Positions 21,033 through 32,240 of a DNA stretch of 64,000 nucleotides are shown in pieces. Where the stretch lies: positions 124,001-188,000 of the forward strand of contig JAODUP010000837.1 of assembly GCA_025642065.1 (NCBI GenBank), read 5' to 3'. A model generated the notes under the pieces. It saw only the letters and a list, made by a program, of their open reading frames with translations, was not told the origin of the DNA and ran no database searches. Made by a program: the position numbers and the translations under genes. The number at the start of each line of letters is the position of its first letter. The first letter of the stretch is position 1. Origin of the DNA: Paralvinella palmiformis (Eukaryota; Annelida; Polychaeta; Terebellida; Alvinellidae).

Positions 21033-21600
21033 ATGGGCCTCAATGAAGACGCGACTTTGGTCGAGCGCATCTGCACCCTTTCCAAACAACAATACATCGT
21101 AATCAGATCTATTCTCCTTGCCGTTTCAATGGTAATCACAACCCTGGTACGACGGTTGACAGCAGGGGCATTTCCAGCTCCAACCCCGAGCCATCCAATA
21201 AGGACAGCCTCAAATACTGGGTGGAAAAAGCCCGAAGGCCCGTGGAGTGCGCAAAGCCAGCCAGAAAAGTAGAGCTCCATCGTTTCCTGACTCATCGGGA
21301 TTCTTCCGAAAGTAGCTGGGTGGCTTATCGAAAATATATGAGCCGCGATCCTTGCCGTTGGTGGGATCTTCCTCATGGTGGTTCTGGGCCGGGTAACAAG
21401 TCGACAGCCAAATCACAAGTAGACTTACTGCGACCCCACATATGTTTTCTCTTTCGTGTTCGGGAGGTGTTTCCGACGACGGCGTCGGGCTTACCGGACG
21501 TGCTGCCAAGGGATCCGCTTCTGACGGTAGTGGGTGGTTTTTCAATTATTGCCTTTACAAATTCAGGTACTGAAGGGATTTTTTTCGGACGAATATACCT
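21033..21600 (+). pseudogene. Unassigned membrane-protein-like fragments
   Basis: The + frame from 21033 has a hydrophobic segment (YIVIRSILLAVSMVITTLV). About 21200 in another frame reads DSLKYWVEKARR. A third frame near 21290-21400 reads ILPKVAGWLIENI and AAILAVGGIFLMVVLG, typical of a membrane anchor. Several frames carry good protein segments interrupted by stops, so this looks like one or two frameshifted membrane-protein genes. Same GC-richer character as 17.3-19.2 kb. Not assigned. Confidence 0.3.
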
Positions 21601-22487
21601 AATGATCTAAAACAAGTTTATCAACTCTCAAAAATGCGGTTACTCGTTTTGGGGGATATTTTGGATCCCCTAATCGAGCTGCTCGTACGTATGGCCACAG
21701 AGTTTTACGCCTTGCCTCGATGTCAGCTGGGTAATCCTCCTTGATCCACAGACCCGTTCTCTTCAGTGCACTACGCTTTGTCCACACTTTATCACGGTCA
21801 CTTATGTCCATGAACTTTACAATGATTACCTTCGGTGATGATTTCTTCAAGTTATAAGGACCAACGCGGTGAGCCTGGAAATTTTCAAAGCGACAGCCTC
21901 AATGTCCATTTTAGAAAATACATCACGTGCAATCTGTAGACAATCTTCATCCTTGTTTTCTTTGATGCCTTGGCGCCTCCGTGGTCTAGCGGTAGCGTGC
22001 TGGACCACAGATCACTACCACCCGTGTTCGAATCCCGGCGTGGGCATATCTGAAGGTTGTTTCGTCTTTCACTTCGTCTCATTACCTTTGGAAGTCGCTC
22101 GGCCCATTTAGCCTATCTTGTGTACAAAAGTGGCCGTAAAACATTAATCATCAGATTTACCCTGCCACTGTATGACTCCAGGTACAGGGTTTTGTCTTGT
22201 AAATGTTTCTGCTCTATGCGGATAGTTGACAGTACTGCTTCTAAATCCGAAACTCAGTTGACGACTGCTCTTACAGTACATATGGCCTCAGTGGCTATAT
22301 CGTGTGTCTGGTTGGCGGTGTTTGTAACCTGTGTAAGAACAGTTTGAATATTGTCAAGTTTGGCGTTCCGGGTTTTAATTTCGTCTTTGACTCCTTTCGT
22401 GGAAGTCTGCAGCTCGTCCCTGAGCAACTTCCTCATTGCCTCTACGTCAATACCAGCCATATTTTGCGCTATTGTGTACACTGGCAT
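21599..22487 (-). pseudogene. LINE ORF1-like protein, interrupted by a SINE
   Basis: The minus-strand frame starts at Met 22487 (AGIDVEAMRKLLRDELQT...), with a coiled-coil-forming N-terminal half. It breaks at the SINE-A insertion (21972-22153) and resumes as GIKENKDEDCLQIARDVF. After one frameshift it continues in the open frame 21850-21599 with PKVIIVKFMDISDRDKVW, KRTGLWIKEDYPADIEARRK and RVDKLVLD. The arrangement (coiled coil, an RRM-like GI-E block, then VIVKF, DRD-VW and IKEDYP) is that of the RNA-binding ORF1/Transposase_22-type protein of LINEs. The matching ORF2 is not next to it. Confidence 0.65.
21972..22153 (+). mobile_element. SINE-A copy, best-preserved head
   Basis: GGCGCCTCCGTGGTCTAGCG, GTGTTCGAATCCCGGCGTGG and the full core with ACAAAAGTGGCCGTAAAACA and a short ATC tail. 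It is inserted in the ORF1-like fragment. Joining the flanks restores the reading ...LMI|KGIKEN... in one frame. Confidence 0.9.
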
Positions 22488-22787
22488 TAATCTCGAAACA
22501 GTTTGACGTCAGCGATAAAAGAGCCGGGCGTGCGTGGCGACCAACGGAGAAGAGTGGCCAATGATTTGCTCGGAACGATGCACCCAAGCGTGACGTCGGA
22601 AGGACCCGAGTGAATCAATGGCGCATGAAAAGTGGGCGATGTTAGGCGAATCAAACAACAAAGTCACCAAAGTGTGTGTAAAGTCCACGAATACAGAATA
22701 TATCAACCTTACAAAATAGCGTCCAGTGGGAATAATTCAACTTATGCACTCATAATCTACAGAAAACCATTGAGTATAAATGAAAAA
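22488..22787. other. No feature seen
   Basis: Short stretch upstream of the ORF1-like frame. It could be its 5'UTR. Confidence 0.35.
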
Positions 22788-22900
22788 CGGAGAACTGCTC
22801 CCCTGTGAGTGGTGGGGGAGGGGTTTTCTCAACCACTCGAACATAGAGGCTGTGCTGATTAAGCGACAGCCTGGGGATTCTCCCCGAACAACAAAACCAA
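22788..22900 (+). mobile_element. SINE-B 3' fragment
   Basis: CTGCTCCCCTGTGAGTGG, TCTCAACCACTCGAACATAG and GGGGATTCTCCCCGAACAAC match the 3' end of the complete minus-strand copy at 37025-37385. The 5' part is missing. Confidence 0.8.
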
Positions 22901-22935
22901 CCAGAGCTTTCCACTATTGTCTACACAGGTTCGGC

Positions 22936-22937
<2 letters not shown>

Positions 22938-22970
<33 letters not shown>
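22938..22970. repeat. (TA)n microsatellite
   Basis: Uninterrupted TA run. Confidence 0.9.
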
Positions 22971-22972
<2 letters not shown>

Positions 22973-23097
22973 ATGCTCGCGAACCAGTCATCACGTTTGG
23001 GCAGAACAGAAAGACGCAACAGACATGCTGCCAATTTCACTTATTTAAAGTTCGGGTGCACCATGACATTTCGTATTGTGTGCTTTGAGGTAGAATA

Positions 23098-23304
23098 AGT
23101 TGCCGGCAGATGTTAGAAATGCGTCGTCTAAAAACGCACCTGTTCAAGGTCGTTTTCACACATAAATAATTATTATCTTACAGGGTTTTTACAGACATAT
23201 TATTTGGAGTATTATTATATTACATATTATTTGTACAGTGCCTTTGAATGGCTCCTTCTAGTAAAGGTGCTTTATTAAATATACATTATTATTATTATTA
23301 TTAC
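23098..23304 (+). mobile_element. LINE-A 3'-end fragment
   Basis: TTGCCGGCAGATGTTAGAAA through CACACCTGTTCAAGGTCG-like sequence, the 3'UTR and an (ATT)n tail correspond to 40410-40658 and, inverted, to 2723-2960. Only the last approximately 30 codons and the 3'UTR are present. Confidence 0.85.
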
Positions 23305-23569
23305 TTCTATCGAAATTTACATCTCGACAAGATGTTCCATTTATAACTATAGTCGGGGGTCGGGTCCGGGGGGGGGGGGGGTAATACATGCCGGCCAGTC
23401 ATATCCTCAACCAAGAATAGCACAAGGAGACTGTGTGTGTGTGAGTGCGTGTGTGTTTTAGGATACATATATAATATAGTGGCACAGTCTGCCGGTTATA
23501 TCTTTCGGTTTATTATACAATGTATTCATAACATCTATCCTATTAACGTCATCACGAACATGCACACAA
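23305..23569. other. Spacer with G run and GT run
   Basis: G-rich run at 23366-23381 and GTGTGTGTGAGTGCG at 23431-23446. No gene. Confidence 0.5.
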
Positions 23570-25344
23570 TTATTTCACAAATGCATACGAAATATACGTA
23601 CTGATGAAACACACAAAACCTACAGAAATATTTACAATAAATTAAAAAATATCGCTAAGAAAAATCTATATTTTCACAAATTTGATCAATTTAAAAGTGA
23701 TGTAATACATGGAAAACAATAAATAACATAATAGGTATGACTTATGACAAAACAAGTATACCTCAAACATTCACAATAAATGGGGGGAAATACAACAAAT
23801 TGCAAAGAAACAGCTGCTAACGTTTGCAGCTATTTTACGAATATAGGACCAAAATATGCAAATGAAACACCTAAATCCAGAAATAATTCCAATTACCATC
23901 TACATAACAGCAGATCAAGAAATCCAGACAGTCTTTTTATGACATCCACAGACCCCAATGAAATCTACGAAGTTCTGAAACTTCTAAAGCCCAAAAAGAG
24001 CACTGGCCATGATAACTTAAGTACATATTTCCTGAAATTGATTAATGAAAAAGTGGCAATACCTCCAAGTATACTTATCAATAAATCCTTACAGACTGTG
24101 GTCTTCCCAGATTCACTAAAAATTGTTAAAGTAATACAAATATACAACGCTAAAGCCAAAGAAACCTTTTTTAACTATAGACCAATCTCATTGCTGCCTT
24201 CTGTCTCAGAAATACTTGAGAAAATAGTACACAAACAATTATACTTCTTTTTATAATTGCATGATTTACTTTATGATAATCAGTTTAGTTTTAGACACAA
24301 AAACAACACAATAGACCCCGTTACAAAACGAAGCAACTTTAGCTGTATATTTAGATTTATCAAAAGCATTCGATGCGATTGATCACAGTATTTTAGTTCT
24401 AGTTCTCCAGCTACCTATATAATAGAAAACAATTTGTTCATTATATGGGAAGTAATTCCCATATTGAAACCATTAAATGTTGTTTTCCACAGGGTTATGT
24501 ACTTGGACCATTGCTATTCATTGTTTATGCAAACGACCTTCCTAGACGTTTAAACTTAACTAAGTCAATATTATTTGCAGATGATACAACAGTTTATTTA
24601 TCTTCTAAAAATTTCACTTATTTGTATGCAACGATGAATAATGAACTACTAAATCTAACCGATTGGTTTAGAGCCAACAAACTTTCGCTTAATATATCTA
24701 AAACAAATTACATATTATGCACGTACCAAAAGCAACAAGAAACTAACATAGATCTTCAACTAGCTAACAGTAACATTCAGAGAACCGAATGTGCCAAATT
24801 CTTTGGATTGTATATAGATATTAAAATGGGATGAACATATTAATATGATGAAAAAGAAAATATCAATATCGTTCTTTGCAATTAATAAAGTTAAACATAT
24901 CATGCCAAAAATACACTTAATAACACTTTATTACTCTGTTATATATCCATACTTAACTTATAGCATTATATTCTGAGGAGCAACATGTCATGTTCATTTA
25001 TCAAAATTGATCATAATGGAAAACAAAGTGTCAGAATCATTACAGGAGCACGCTATAGGGCACATACAATACCAATATTCAAATACCTTCACTTTATCAA
25101 ATTAGTAGACTTATATCAATTACAAGTTAACAAATGTGTAGGGCCTACTATCATTTCTTAAGGACTTATTCCCATCTTCGTTAAAACATATATTTACATT
25201 ATCACAAAATCAACATGGCCACAATACCTGACACTCGACAGCATACAAATTAATGGTGTAAAAACACGCACCTTGGCTGCGTGCCAAAGCATCACCCTAA
25301 TGGGTCCTCAAACATGGAACCTTTTACCGCATGATATCTACATG
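23570..25344 (+). mobile_element. LINE-B, degraded CR1/Jockey-superfamily LINE
   Basis: Coding fragments in + orientation. 23780-24256 contains LLKPKKSTGHDNLSTYFLK and FNYRPISLLPSVSEILEKIV (fingers/motif 0-1 region). About 24340-24400 has a YLDLSKAFDAIDHS-like motif A in another frame. 24445-24834 contains CCFPQGYVLGPLLFIVYAND (motif B region) and FADDTTVYLS (motif C). Downstream remnants extend to about 25330 (GPQTWNLLPHDI). Frameshifts and stops break it repeatedly. It is clearly distinct from LINE-A in sequence, and the endonuclease domain was not found. Confidence 0.8.
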
Positions 25345-26092
25345 TGCAACTCATTACTCATATATTGTGCGAGTTTCTCATCCAGATTCAAAAGAACCAC
25401 ATTGGAGGGCTATGATGACTAATCCTGATATCAGACAGTTGCTGAAAAAGTCATCTAATGCTTTCTGTGCAGTTGACCCAATGCCTACATGGCTTGTGAA
25501 AGATTGTCTGGATGTTCTGATAAACCCAATTACAAATATAGTTAATAAATCATTATCTCTGGATGTTTTCCCAAGATCCATGAAACCTGCCCTTGTAAAA
25601 CCATTAATAATAATAAAAAACACTATGGACTGTAATATTCTAAACAATTACAGACCTGTTTTAAATCTTACCTTTTTATCTAAAGTTATAGAAAAGGCAG
25701 TTGCTTTCCATCTAAACAAATATTTAATCAATAATAACCTTAATGAATCACTACAGTCTGCCTATAAAAGTGGTCACAGCACTGAAACAGCCTTGGTTAG
25801 GGTGAAAAATTATATTATGATGTCAATTGATCAAGGTAAGCCAGTAATACTTGTTCTTCTGGACCTGTCTGCTGCATTTGATAATGTTGACCATAATGTA
25901 CTTTTCTCTAGGTTAAAAGACATGTTTGGTCTGTCAGGTAAAGTACTTGAATGGTTTAGATCCTATATGGAACAACGCTCACAGAGAGTGTCTGTTCATG
26001 GTATTTTATCTGACATTCAGTTTTTGTTATCTGGTGTACTACAGGGTTCAGTTCTTGGTCCTCTGGTTTTCACAATGTATATCCGTCCTCTT
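25345..26092 (+). mobile_element. LINE-A copy 2, left half (interrupted at 26092)
   Basis: The frame 25331-26245 covers the LINE-A reverse transcriptase from NPDIRQLLKKSSNAFCAVDP through LLDLSAAFDNVDH and SGVLQGSVLGPLVF to IRPL, where homology to copy 1 stops abruptly at 26092. The missing remainder starts at 39601 with the next codons. The right boundary is set by the TG of the LTR at 26093. The left boundary against LINE-B is approximate. Confidence 0.9.
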
Positions 26093-26272
26093 TGTTTTAG
26101 TATTTGGTACTATATAAAACAATGTTTAACTGCTTCACTTCGTTTATTCCAAACTTCAGACTTACATATTCTTGCGATAGCCAGTTTGCGGATGGGACAC
26201 GTCCAGTACATGGAATGTCGTACAAAGCAGGGGTGTGTCCATTAACAGTAATAACAGTAGCATATTACCACA
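26093..26272 (-). repeat. 3' LTR of the Gypsy-like element (180 bp)
   Basis: On the minus strand it runs TGTGGTAATATG to ACTAAAACA. It differs by only about three positions from the right LTR once the inserts there are removed. A poly(A) signal AATAAA (minus strand, 26143-26148 region) marks a probable R region. The purine-rich ACGAGGGGTG just inside (26273-26283, minus strand) is a plausible polypurine tract. Confidence 0.88.
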
Positions 26273-26571
26273 CACCCCTCGTTGTAACAGACAAAGAAAA
26301 CAAAACAAAAATGAGGAACAACTATTTTGAGCCCAATTCAAGATTGATCATAACTAACTAGGATCATGTTTTTAAGTGAGTAAATTATACATGATATCTA
26401 AATATGTACATGGTTGTCATACTAGGATGGATTACCAAGCATGACACTTAAGACTAGTACGAGAGTTTATTCTGCCCTTTTGTTGCACTGACATAATAAC
26501 TAATACTGACAACATATTAATTACTGTTGTAGTTGGTGTTCCTTAAACATCATTAACTGTTGTTTGTCAAT

Positions 26572-28300
26572 CTAGGTATTTTGGATTTGGTTTATGAGCT
26601 CTATTACTACATTATTCTTTGGATTTTGTACTCGGCTGAGTGCGTCTGCTAATACTAATTCTTTGCCCGGTCGGTGCTGGATGTTGTAGTCATAGTCTTG
26701 TATCTTTAACAACATACGCTGCAGACGTGGTGGTGCTGCATGTAGTGGCTTTGAGCAGATCGTCACCAGTGGTTTGTGGTCAGTAATAATTTTAAACTCA
26801 TGTCCGTAAAGGTAAGTATGGAATCGTTGAACACCATGTACAATGGCAAGCATTTCCCTTTCAATGTTGCTGTACATCGACTGGCATTCAGTAAGCGTCT
26901 TAGAGCTGTACGCTACAGGCTTGCCTTGTTGTATCAATGCTGTTCCAAGCCCCTTTTGTGATGCACCCACTTCTAACGATACTGGGACAGTTGGGTCATA
27001 GTACTGCAGGCTAGACACTGTAGTGATTTCATCCTTAAGTGTCTCAAAACATGCCTGGTAGTTGACGTCCCAGGTCCAAGGAACGCCTGCTTTCAGTAAC
27101 CCGCGGAGAGGGTGTGCTTTTTCAGCAAAGTGAGGTATGTATTGAGATAGGTATGTTAACATTCCCAAGAACCGTTGTAGATCATCCTTGCTTTGGGGTG
27201 CTGGCATCTTTTTTACATCTTCTATCTTTGTTGGGTCTGGCTTGATGCCTTCGCTCGCGTAGATGTTTCCGAAGAACGGTATGCTATCGCGTTTAATTGT
27301 AGACTTTTTACTGTTGAAAACAAGACCTCTTTGGGCAGCTCTCTCCATCAGCTTCACATCATGTTCCTTATCTGTTGCACCACAGACACCAACATCATCA
27401 GCAATGCTGATTATGCCATCTAATCCTTCAAGGATCTCATCCATTCGTGCCTGGAAAATGTCCTGCGAGACATTTAAACCAAATGGAAGCCTCCGTCAAA
27501 ACAATCTTCCGAATGGTGTACGGAATGTGGTAAGTAACTGGGATGGTTCATCGAGATGGACGGACCAATATCCAGCTTTGGCGTCTAGCTTACTGAAGTA
27601 CTTGGCTCTTGAAAACACTGGGTTCAGCTCTTCGACTGTAGGAATCTTGTGTGCACAACGCCTGAGGCTGCTATTCAGTTTCTGTGGGTCTAGACAGATG
27701 CGAATCGAACCATCTTTCTTTGTACTGAAAGCTAACTAGAACACCAGTCAGTGTGCTATTCCACTTTGCGTATGACACCTTGTTCGGTCATCTTTTCTAG
27801 CTCTTTTTTTAGCTTGTCTTTTATGTGGATGCTGCACTTGCGTGGTGCATCTATAAAGGGAGTTGTCCCATCTTTTAGTAATAACTTGGCTTTGCCTTGA
27901 AAATTGCCAATTTTGTCAAATTGTTCAGGGTACTCTTGTACAAGATCATTTACATCTTTTATTTTAACTGGACAAGCACCCTTTTGAGCTGCTTGCGATC
28001 CGAGGCTGTCGACGTTGATCGTGACTAGATTGAGTTGTTCGCTTGTTGGTAGCCCGACTACAGCTGGTCCTGGGACATAAACAACATAGAACTTTGCTGG
28101 CTGCCAAGCTTCTAGATATCGTGCAGACATCTCAATGTAGCCTAAGCATGGTATGGTTTCACCATTGTATGCTGTTAATCTGATGCCCCCAACAGGTTTC
28201 AGCCACTTGTTGTCATTACCATACATTTGTCTGTATGTTCGAGTGGGCAATGTGTTACCTGATGCACCAGTGTCTGTCTTTAGTCACAGTTTATAGCCAA
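26572..28300 (-). pseudogene. Gypsy-like pol remnant: protease, reverse transcriptase, RNase H
   Basis: Minus strand, in order: an aspartic protease with DTGASG (about 28270-28290) and a flap/body to about 27990; the RT N-terminal region (28250-27756 frame, ending KMTEQGVIRKVE); a broken middle with ICLDPQKLN, then FGRL and LPFGLN separated by a stop (about 27480-27750). A frame of 290 codons (27444-26572) follows with IADD where the catalytic YxDD box is expected, and RNase H features SNIEREMLAIVHGV, ITDHKPL and LADALSR. The first RNase H aspartate position reads VGAS and not VDAS. It ends QNT-stop without an integrase. Changes in RT and RNase H active sites plus stops make it non-functional. 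Confidence 0.88.
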
Positions 28301-28349
28301 TGCCTGTGAGCCGTGGCGGTTGTACATCAAGTGTGGTGTATGCAGAGTC
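28301..28349 (-). other. gag-pol junction
   Basis: Short gap between the gag remnant and the protease, with stops in the protease frame. Whether the parent element used a frameshift here cannot be judged in a degraded copy. Confidence 0.4.
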
Positions 28350-29300
28350 TCAATGTTTCATGACACTGTCTAAACACTTATTGCTCACAGTTATCGAGTA
28401 GAATGTCGGTTCGTATGTTTCACCATCCGTTTCATATTCTACAGGATAAACAGTCTTGTGACCTTGGTTGTGTGACCCTTGACCTTGATAGTGTGATCTT
28501 TTCTTCTGATATAGCTTCCTTTGATACTGTTCTTCAGATGGACTTCTCTTTGTAGGTGGATCAGCTTTTCGACAACATTTTGCCCAATGCCCTCTTTTTC
28601 CGCACATCATTATACGTAGGGCACTTCCGTGGCTTGTGGTTTCTCCCACAATTCTGGCACTTTATCTCCTTCCGAATAAAATGTATATCTTCTAAGCCTT
28701 TCTCCATCTGTTGTAACTGATCACGATCAGCCATCATAGCTATGAACTTGCGGCCTTCTTTGAGAATCTGAGCTATTGCATAGCACTTTTCTTTACGGAT
28801 CAAGTCTCTCCTAAACTCTTCATGTGGCGTACTCGCAATTATTAGCTCTAATATACGTTCGCTCATCTCTTCTTCACTAAAGTCACATTTCAGAGCCAGT
28901 GTACGTGCTCTTATCACGAATGCGTCCAATGATTCATTTATTTGTTGTCAATACTTCATGAGATGAAGACGGTGTATCCGAAAGTTAACGTTTACCTTCA
29001 ACACATTTTCAAAAAACGTCCATAACTCTGTCGGAATCTTCTACTGGTCGTCAGTCAATGCACTAGCATTGAGCCTCTTCAGTCCTTCATCCCCGATACC
29101 TCTCATAATCTTGCACCTTTCGCAGCCGCGTCAACAATGTTTTCATCTTCCAGATATAGTTCCATCTTCTGTTTGTATAAAGCCTCACCTATATCCTGTG
29201 AAGACCAATCCATTGTAGGTATATGATGTGCCATCCTGTCACTCTTAACCAGATACACTCCAAATGACAGAGAAAGAACAATCAAACTGTCCAAAATTGG
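28350..29300 (-). pseudogene. Gypsy-like gag remnant with zinc knuckles
   Basis: Begins near Met 29235 (MAHHIPTMDWSSQDIGEALY). It continues after a stop and frameshifts through a capsid-like helical segment (frame 28929-28561: MSERILELIIASTPHEEFRR, AIAQILKEGRKF) into CQNCGRNHKPRKC, a CCHC knuckle. A second knuckle, CGKRGHWAKC, is in another frame (about 28560-28610). At least three breaks. Confidence 0.82.
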
Positions 29301-29800
29301 ACTGCCAATATGGTGTTATTTTGACCATAAAGAACTAGTCATTTTGATAAAAATAACAAATTCATGATTGTTTATATGTAGTCCAGATAACCAACAAAAG
29401 TTGATCCAAATTAAAAATATTCCTGTATGATTTCATAAATGTAGTGAAAATGATTAGCAAAACGTAATCATAATGAACGTTAAACTACGGTCAATTTGAC
29501 AGAGATTTTGTGTTTAAATGTGTCCAGAATTGGACCTTAAATCTGCAGTCAAAACTTTTGACTACATCTACTTTTGTCAAATGGAGTAAACTTTTGTGGT
29601 CAAAATGACCACACTTTTGCACTCATAGAGTAGTCCAAATAAACCCACACTGTCATTTGGATATAGTTTTTTTTGTCAAAATTTGTCCAAAATTGGACCC
29701 CAAAAGTGTAATCCAATTTTTCGACTGCATTCATTTTGGTCAAAATGACAACAGTTTCAAAATCACATTTCCAGATCTTGTGGGGTCATTTGGACAGCTA
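29286..29800. repeat. Degenerate ~165-bp repeats rich in palindromic TCCAAAATTGGA / GGTCAAAATGACC
   Basis: Palindromic TCCAAAATTGGA-type boxes at 29289, 29523 and 29686, and GGTCAAAATGACC-type boxes at 29605 and 29737, with similar spacing in the last two units (about 165 bp apart). They look like subterminal repeats of a DNA transposon. Confidence 0.55.
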
Positions 29801-30523
29801 GTCATTCCAAGCTCAAGAGCAACATGGAGAAGTGCTGAAAATAATTTTTATTTATCTTTGTAAATACAATACATGCAGGCATAGGAAATTATTTTCACCA
29901 AATAAGTATGTGGACAACTCCCCACATCATTATAATTTTGACAGGTCATAGTACTAACTTAAAATTCTGTCAACAGATTTGCACATTAAAGTAAAAGGGA
30001 ACAACAGGCTTAATATGTCAGAAAGAAGGCCCTGTTCGAGATATGAAGAGCTCAGCTGGGGTGGGCATGGGAGGGGTCCAGAAAATCACCAACCCCCAAA
30101 ATTGGGGATAGTAGATTGTGATTTTTGACTAATAGTCCTTTAATTTACTAGATAGGATTTTCTTCTAGAAATAGTTCAGGTGGCAAAATTTCCAGTGCTG
30201 GTCTGGAGAATTTGATAATTACCTGTTATGGTCCTGGGCAGCAGCATAGCGAGCATATATATTACCAAAACAATTAAGTGATTGATAAAGGGGCACAGAT
30301 TATCAAATGAACGTTAAGTACAAATACCTGCCACCAAAACTTCACCAGAGAATTTATGGGGAGAAAAAAAGATAACATCATAGAATAATTCCAATAGATG
30401 AACACAGGTAAAACCACCAAACTCACAATTACCATAGCTTAATAAAGTTAACATTCAGAACTAGACAAATATCATTATTTTTATGCACTGTTTCGGATAT
30501 GCTAAATTGAACACATACATAAC

Positions 30524-30642
30524 GCCCATATAGAGAAACACTTAGTCAAATCTTCCTGTTCCAATTCCAGATTGTCATCAAGGTCTATAGTATAGTGTCC
30601 CTCATTGTGAATGATATAACCCCATGTGGCTGAAAATTTAAA
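30524..30642 (-). pseudogene. Exon-like fragment of an unrecognised spliced gene
   Basis: On the minus strand a strong polypyrimidine-AG (TTTTTTTTTAAATTTTCAG) precedes an open segment reading TWGYIIHNEGHYTIDLDDN and LELEQEDLTKCF, with normal protein composition. I cannot name the protein. Together with 31936-32103 it suggests an intron-containing gene or gene fragment carried in the foreign block. Confidence 0.35.
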
Positions 30643-31519
30643 AAAAAAATCATTTAAATCATGACCAATGTAGAAACATGAACAACAGTGATGTGTACAA
30701 CAGTAAAACAATTCCAATATGCAAATTTGTTTGGGAACTGTGGAACGTACAAAATATTTCATGCATTATAGTGGTATACTTGTAGGGATAGTTTCAATAT
30801 AAAGAAAATGCATCAACATTTACAACAAAATTATTTGGGCGAGAAATGTCTACAGATGCATATTCAATGATATAATGACCACAAATCATATCATAGTCCC
30901 TCCAAAGAGTAAATGAGAGTATGAGACACAATTACCTCAATCTAAAAATTCAGGTCTTTCAAGTACTCTCACAGAAGTGATGATTTCAGGACGGCAGCTG
31001 CTGACCATGCTGAAATCAATAAAGATATTTTTGTAACATTTGTGGCTCACTATTTGATCAAGCATTAAAAAATAACTATAACTGCACATTACACTTTATC
31101 CTTTTCGAATTAAACAGCTCATCTAGTCTTTGGTTGTAATTTTAACATTCTAAGATAATGCCAAATAGAATTTAGGAATTTTAAACTGATTATGTTGATC
31201 TATAAGAAAAAACTTATGTCCGATGTAAATTAAAATTATAAGCAAGTCTTATGAATGCTTCCAAGTTCACCATCCACTATATAGATATTTGCATAATTCA
31301 ACCTTGTAATAGTGCTAAACTTCATTTCAAGATTTGTTGGCATTTCATTGTGAAGTAACTAGCTGGGAAAATCAAGTTGTCCTGTTTCATAGGTGGCAAA
31401 GAAATCTTGGTGATTATAGTAGCAGCAGTAAGCAATCTAAACTAGTCTTTCTTGAATAATGCTATGCTTAGTTTAAGAATGTTATAATGCTTATATGGCA
31501 TATACTCTACCTTTCCTCT

Positions 31520-31672
31520 CACTTGATGTTTTACTATTAAGACCTTCAATGCATTCACCAAGAATATAATTCTTGTTCTCCTGGATCATGTCCCTTCAGC
31601 ACCATTCCCAGAAGAAGCAAATGGTCAACATCTTTCTCTGTGAGTCTCTCAAAATTCTCACAGGATCTAAAT
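31520..31672 (-). pseudogene. Exon-like fragment, possibly SAM-domain-like
   Basis: On the minus strand, after a GATTTAG acceptor-like site, it reads CENFERLTEKDVDHLLLLGM, whose L-x-x-LTE-x-D pattern resembles SAM domains. It continues with one frameshift. Tentative. Confidence 0.25.
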
Positions 31673-31935
31673 CATGAATGAAGATAATTGCAAAACTGCA
31701 TACTGTAAAACAATTAATTATTGGTAATGATATTTTGTTTTTAAATCACCCCAGTCCTAGATATATTCCAGTGTTGGAAATTATCAAATTAAATTATTTG
31801 CCAAATTGCTAGTTTATATACATACAAATTAATTTTCATTAAAAAAATTGTTATTGGTTTAAAACAAGATACATGCACTGGTAAATGTATTTGTTTATTT
31901 TGCAATATTATACCTCATCAGCATCAAAAAGCCAT

Positions 31936-32103
31936 GGAAAATCTTCTTTCAGTTTCTCTGGTGATGCAGCTTCTTCAAGGATCAATTTTCCAGCGAATGT
32001 CTTGTCCTTCAGAATCTGTAATTTGTTGAGATTTTGATTTCCTTGCTTTTTCACTATCTCCCTCTTCCACCAACCAACATACTTCTCCAGGGTAATAGTA
32101 TCC
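31936..32103 (-). pseudogene. Exon-like fragment with donor site
   Basis: On the minus strand, after TTGGTTAG, the frame reads TITLEKYVGWWKREIVKKQ, KTFAGKLILEEAASPEKL and KEDFPWLFDADE, then a GTATAA donor. This W-W / F--R / FP-L pattern is reminiscent, from memory, of uncharacterised SAM-containing multi-copy proteins in fish and invertebrates. It is not the longer out-of-phase open frame starting at 32229. Confidence 0.35.
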
Positions 32104-32164
32104 TAACCAATTACTGGACATGTAGATTAACCACAGGTCGTTGACAACAGCAACTTGGAAGTTG

Positions 32165-32240
32165 GCATGTAAAGCTAAGATTCCATATACATGCGATTTG
32201 TGTGATTCCATATGAACATGTGTTCCCATGCATTTTCAGT
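32165..32240. repeat. Inverted-end fragment related to the MITE at 53922
   Basis: GCTAAGATTCCATATACATG resembles both termini (GCCAAGATTCCATATA) of the element at 53922-54156. Only one end is seen here. Confidence 0.4.

Noticed and set aside
21972..22045. Possible tRNA gene (tRNA-like A and B boxes)
   Set aside because: Same head occurs at 1364, 15268, 17921, 44052 and 63992(-) followed by the same non-tRNA body; it is a SINE head. The same holds for the SINE-B, C and D heads.
31975..32229. 84-codon minus-strand ORF starting MGTHVH
   Set aside because: The better protein-like reading of 31936-32103 is in a different frame with a donor site; the 32165-32229 part matches a MITE end.
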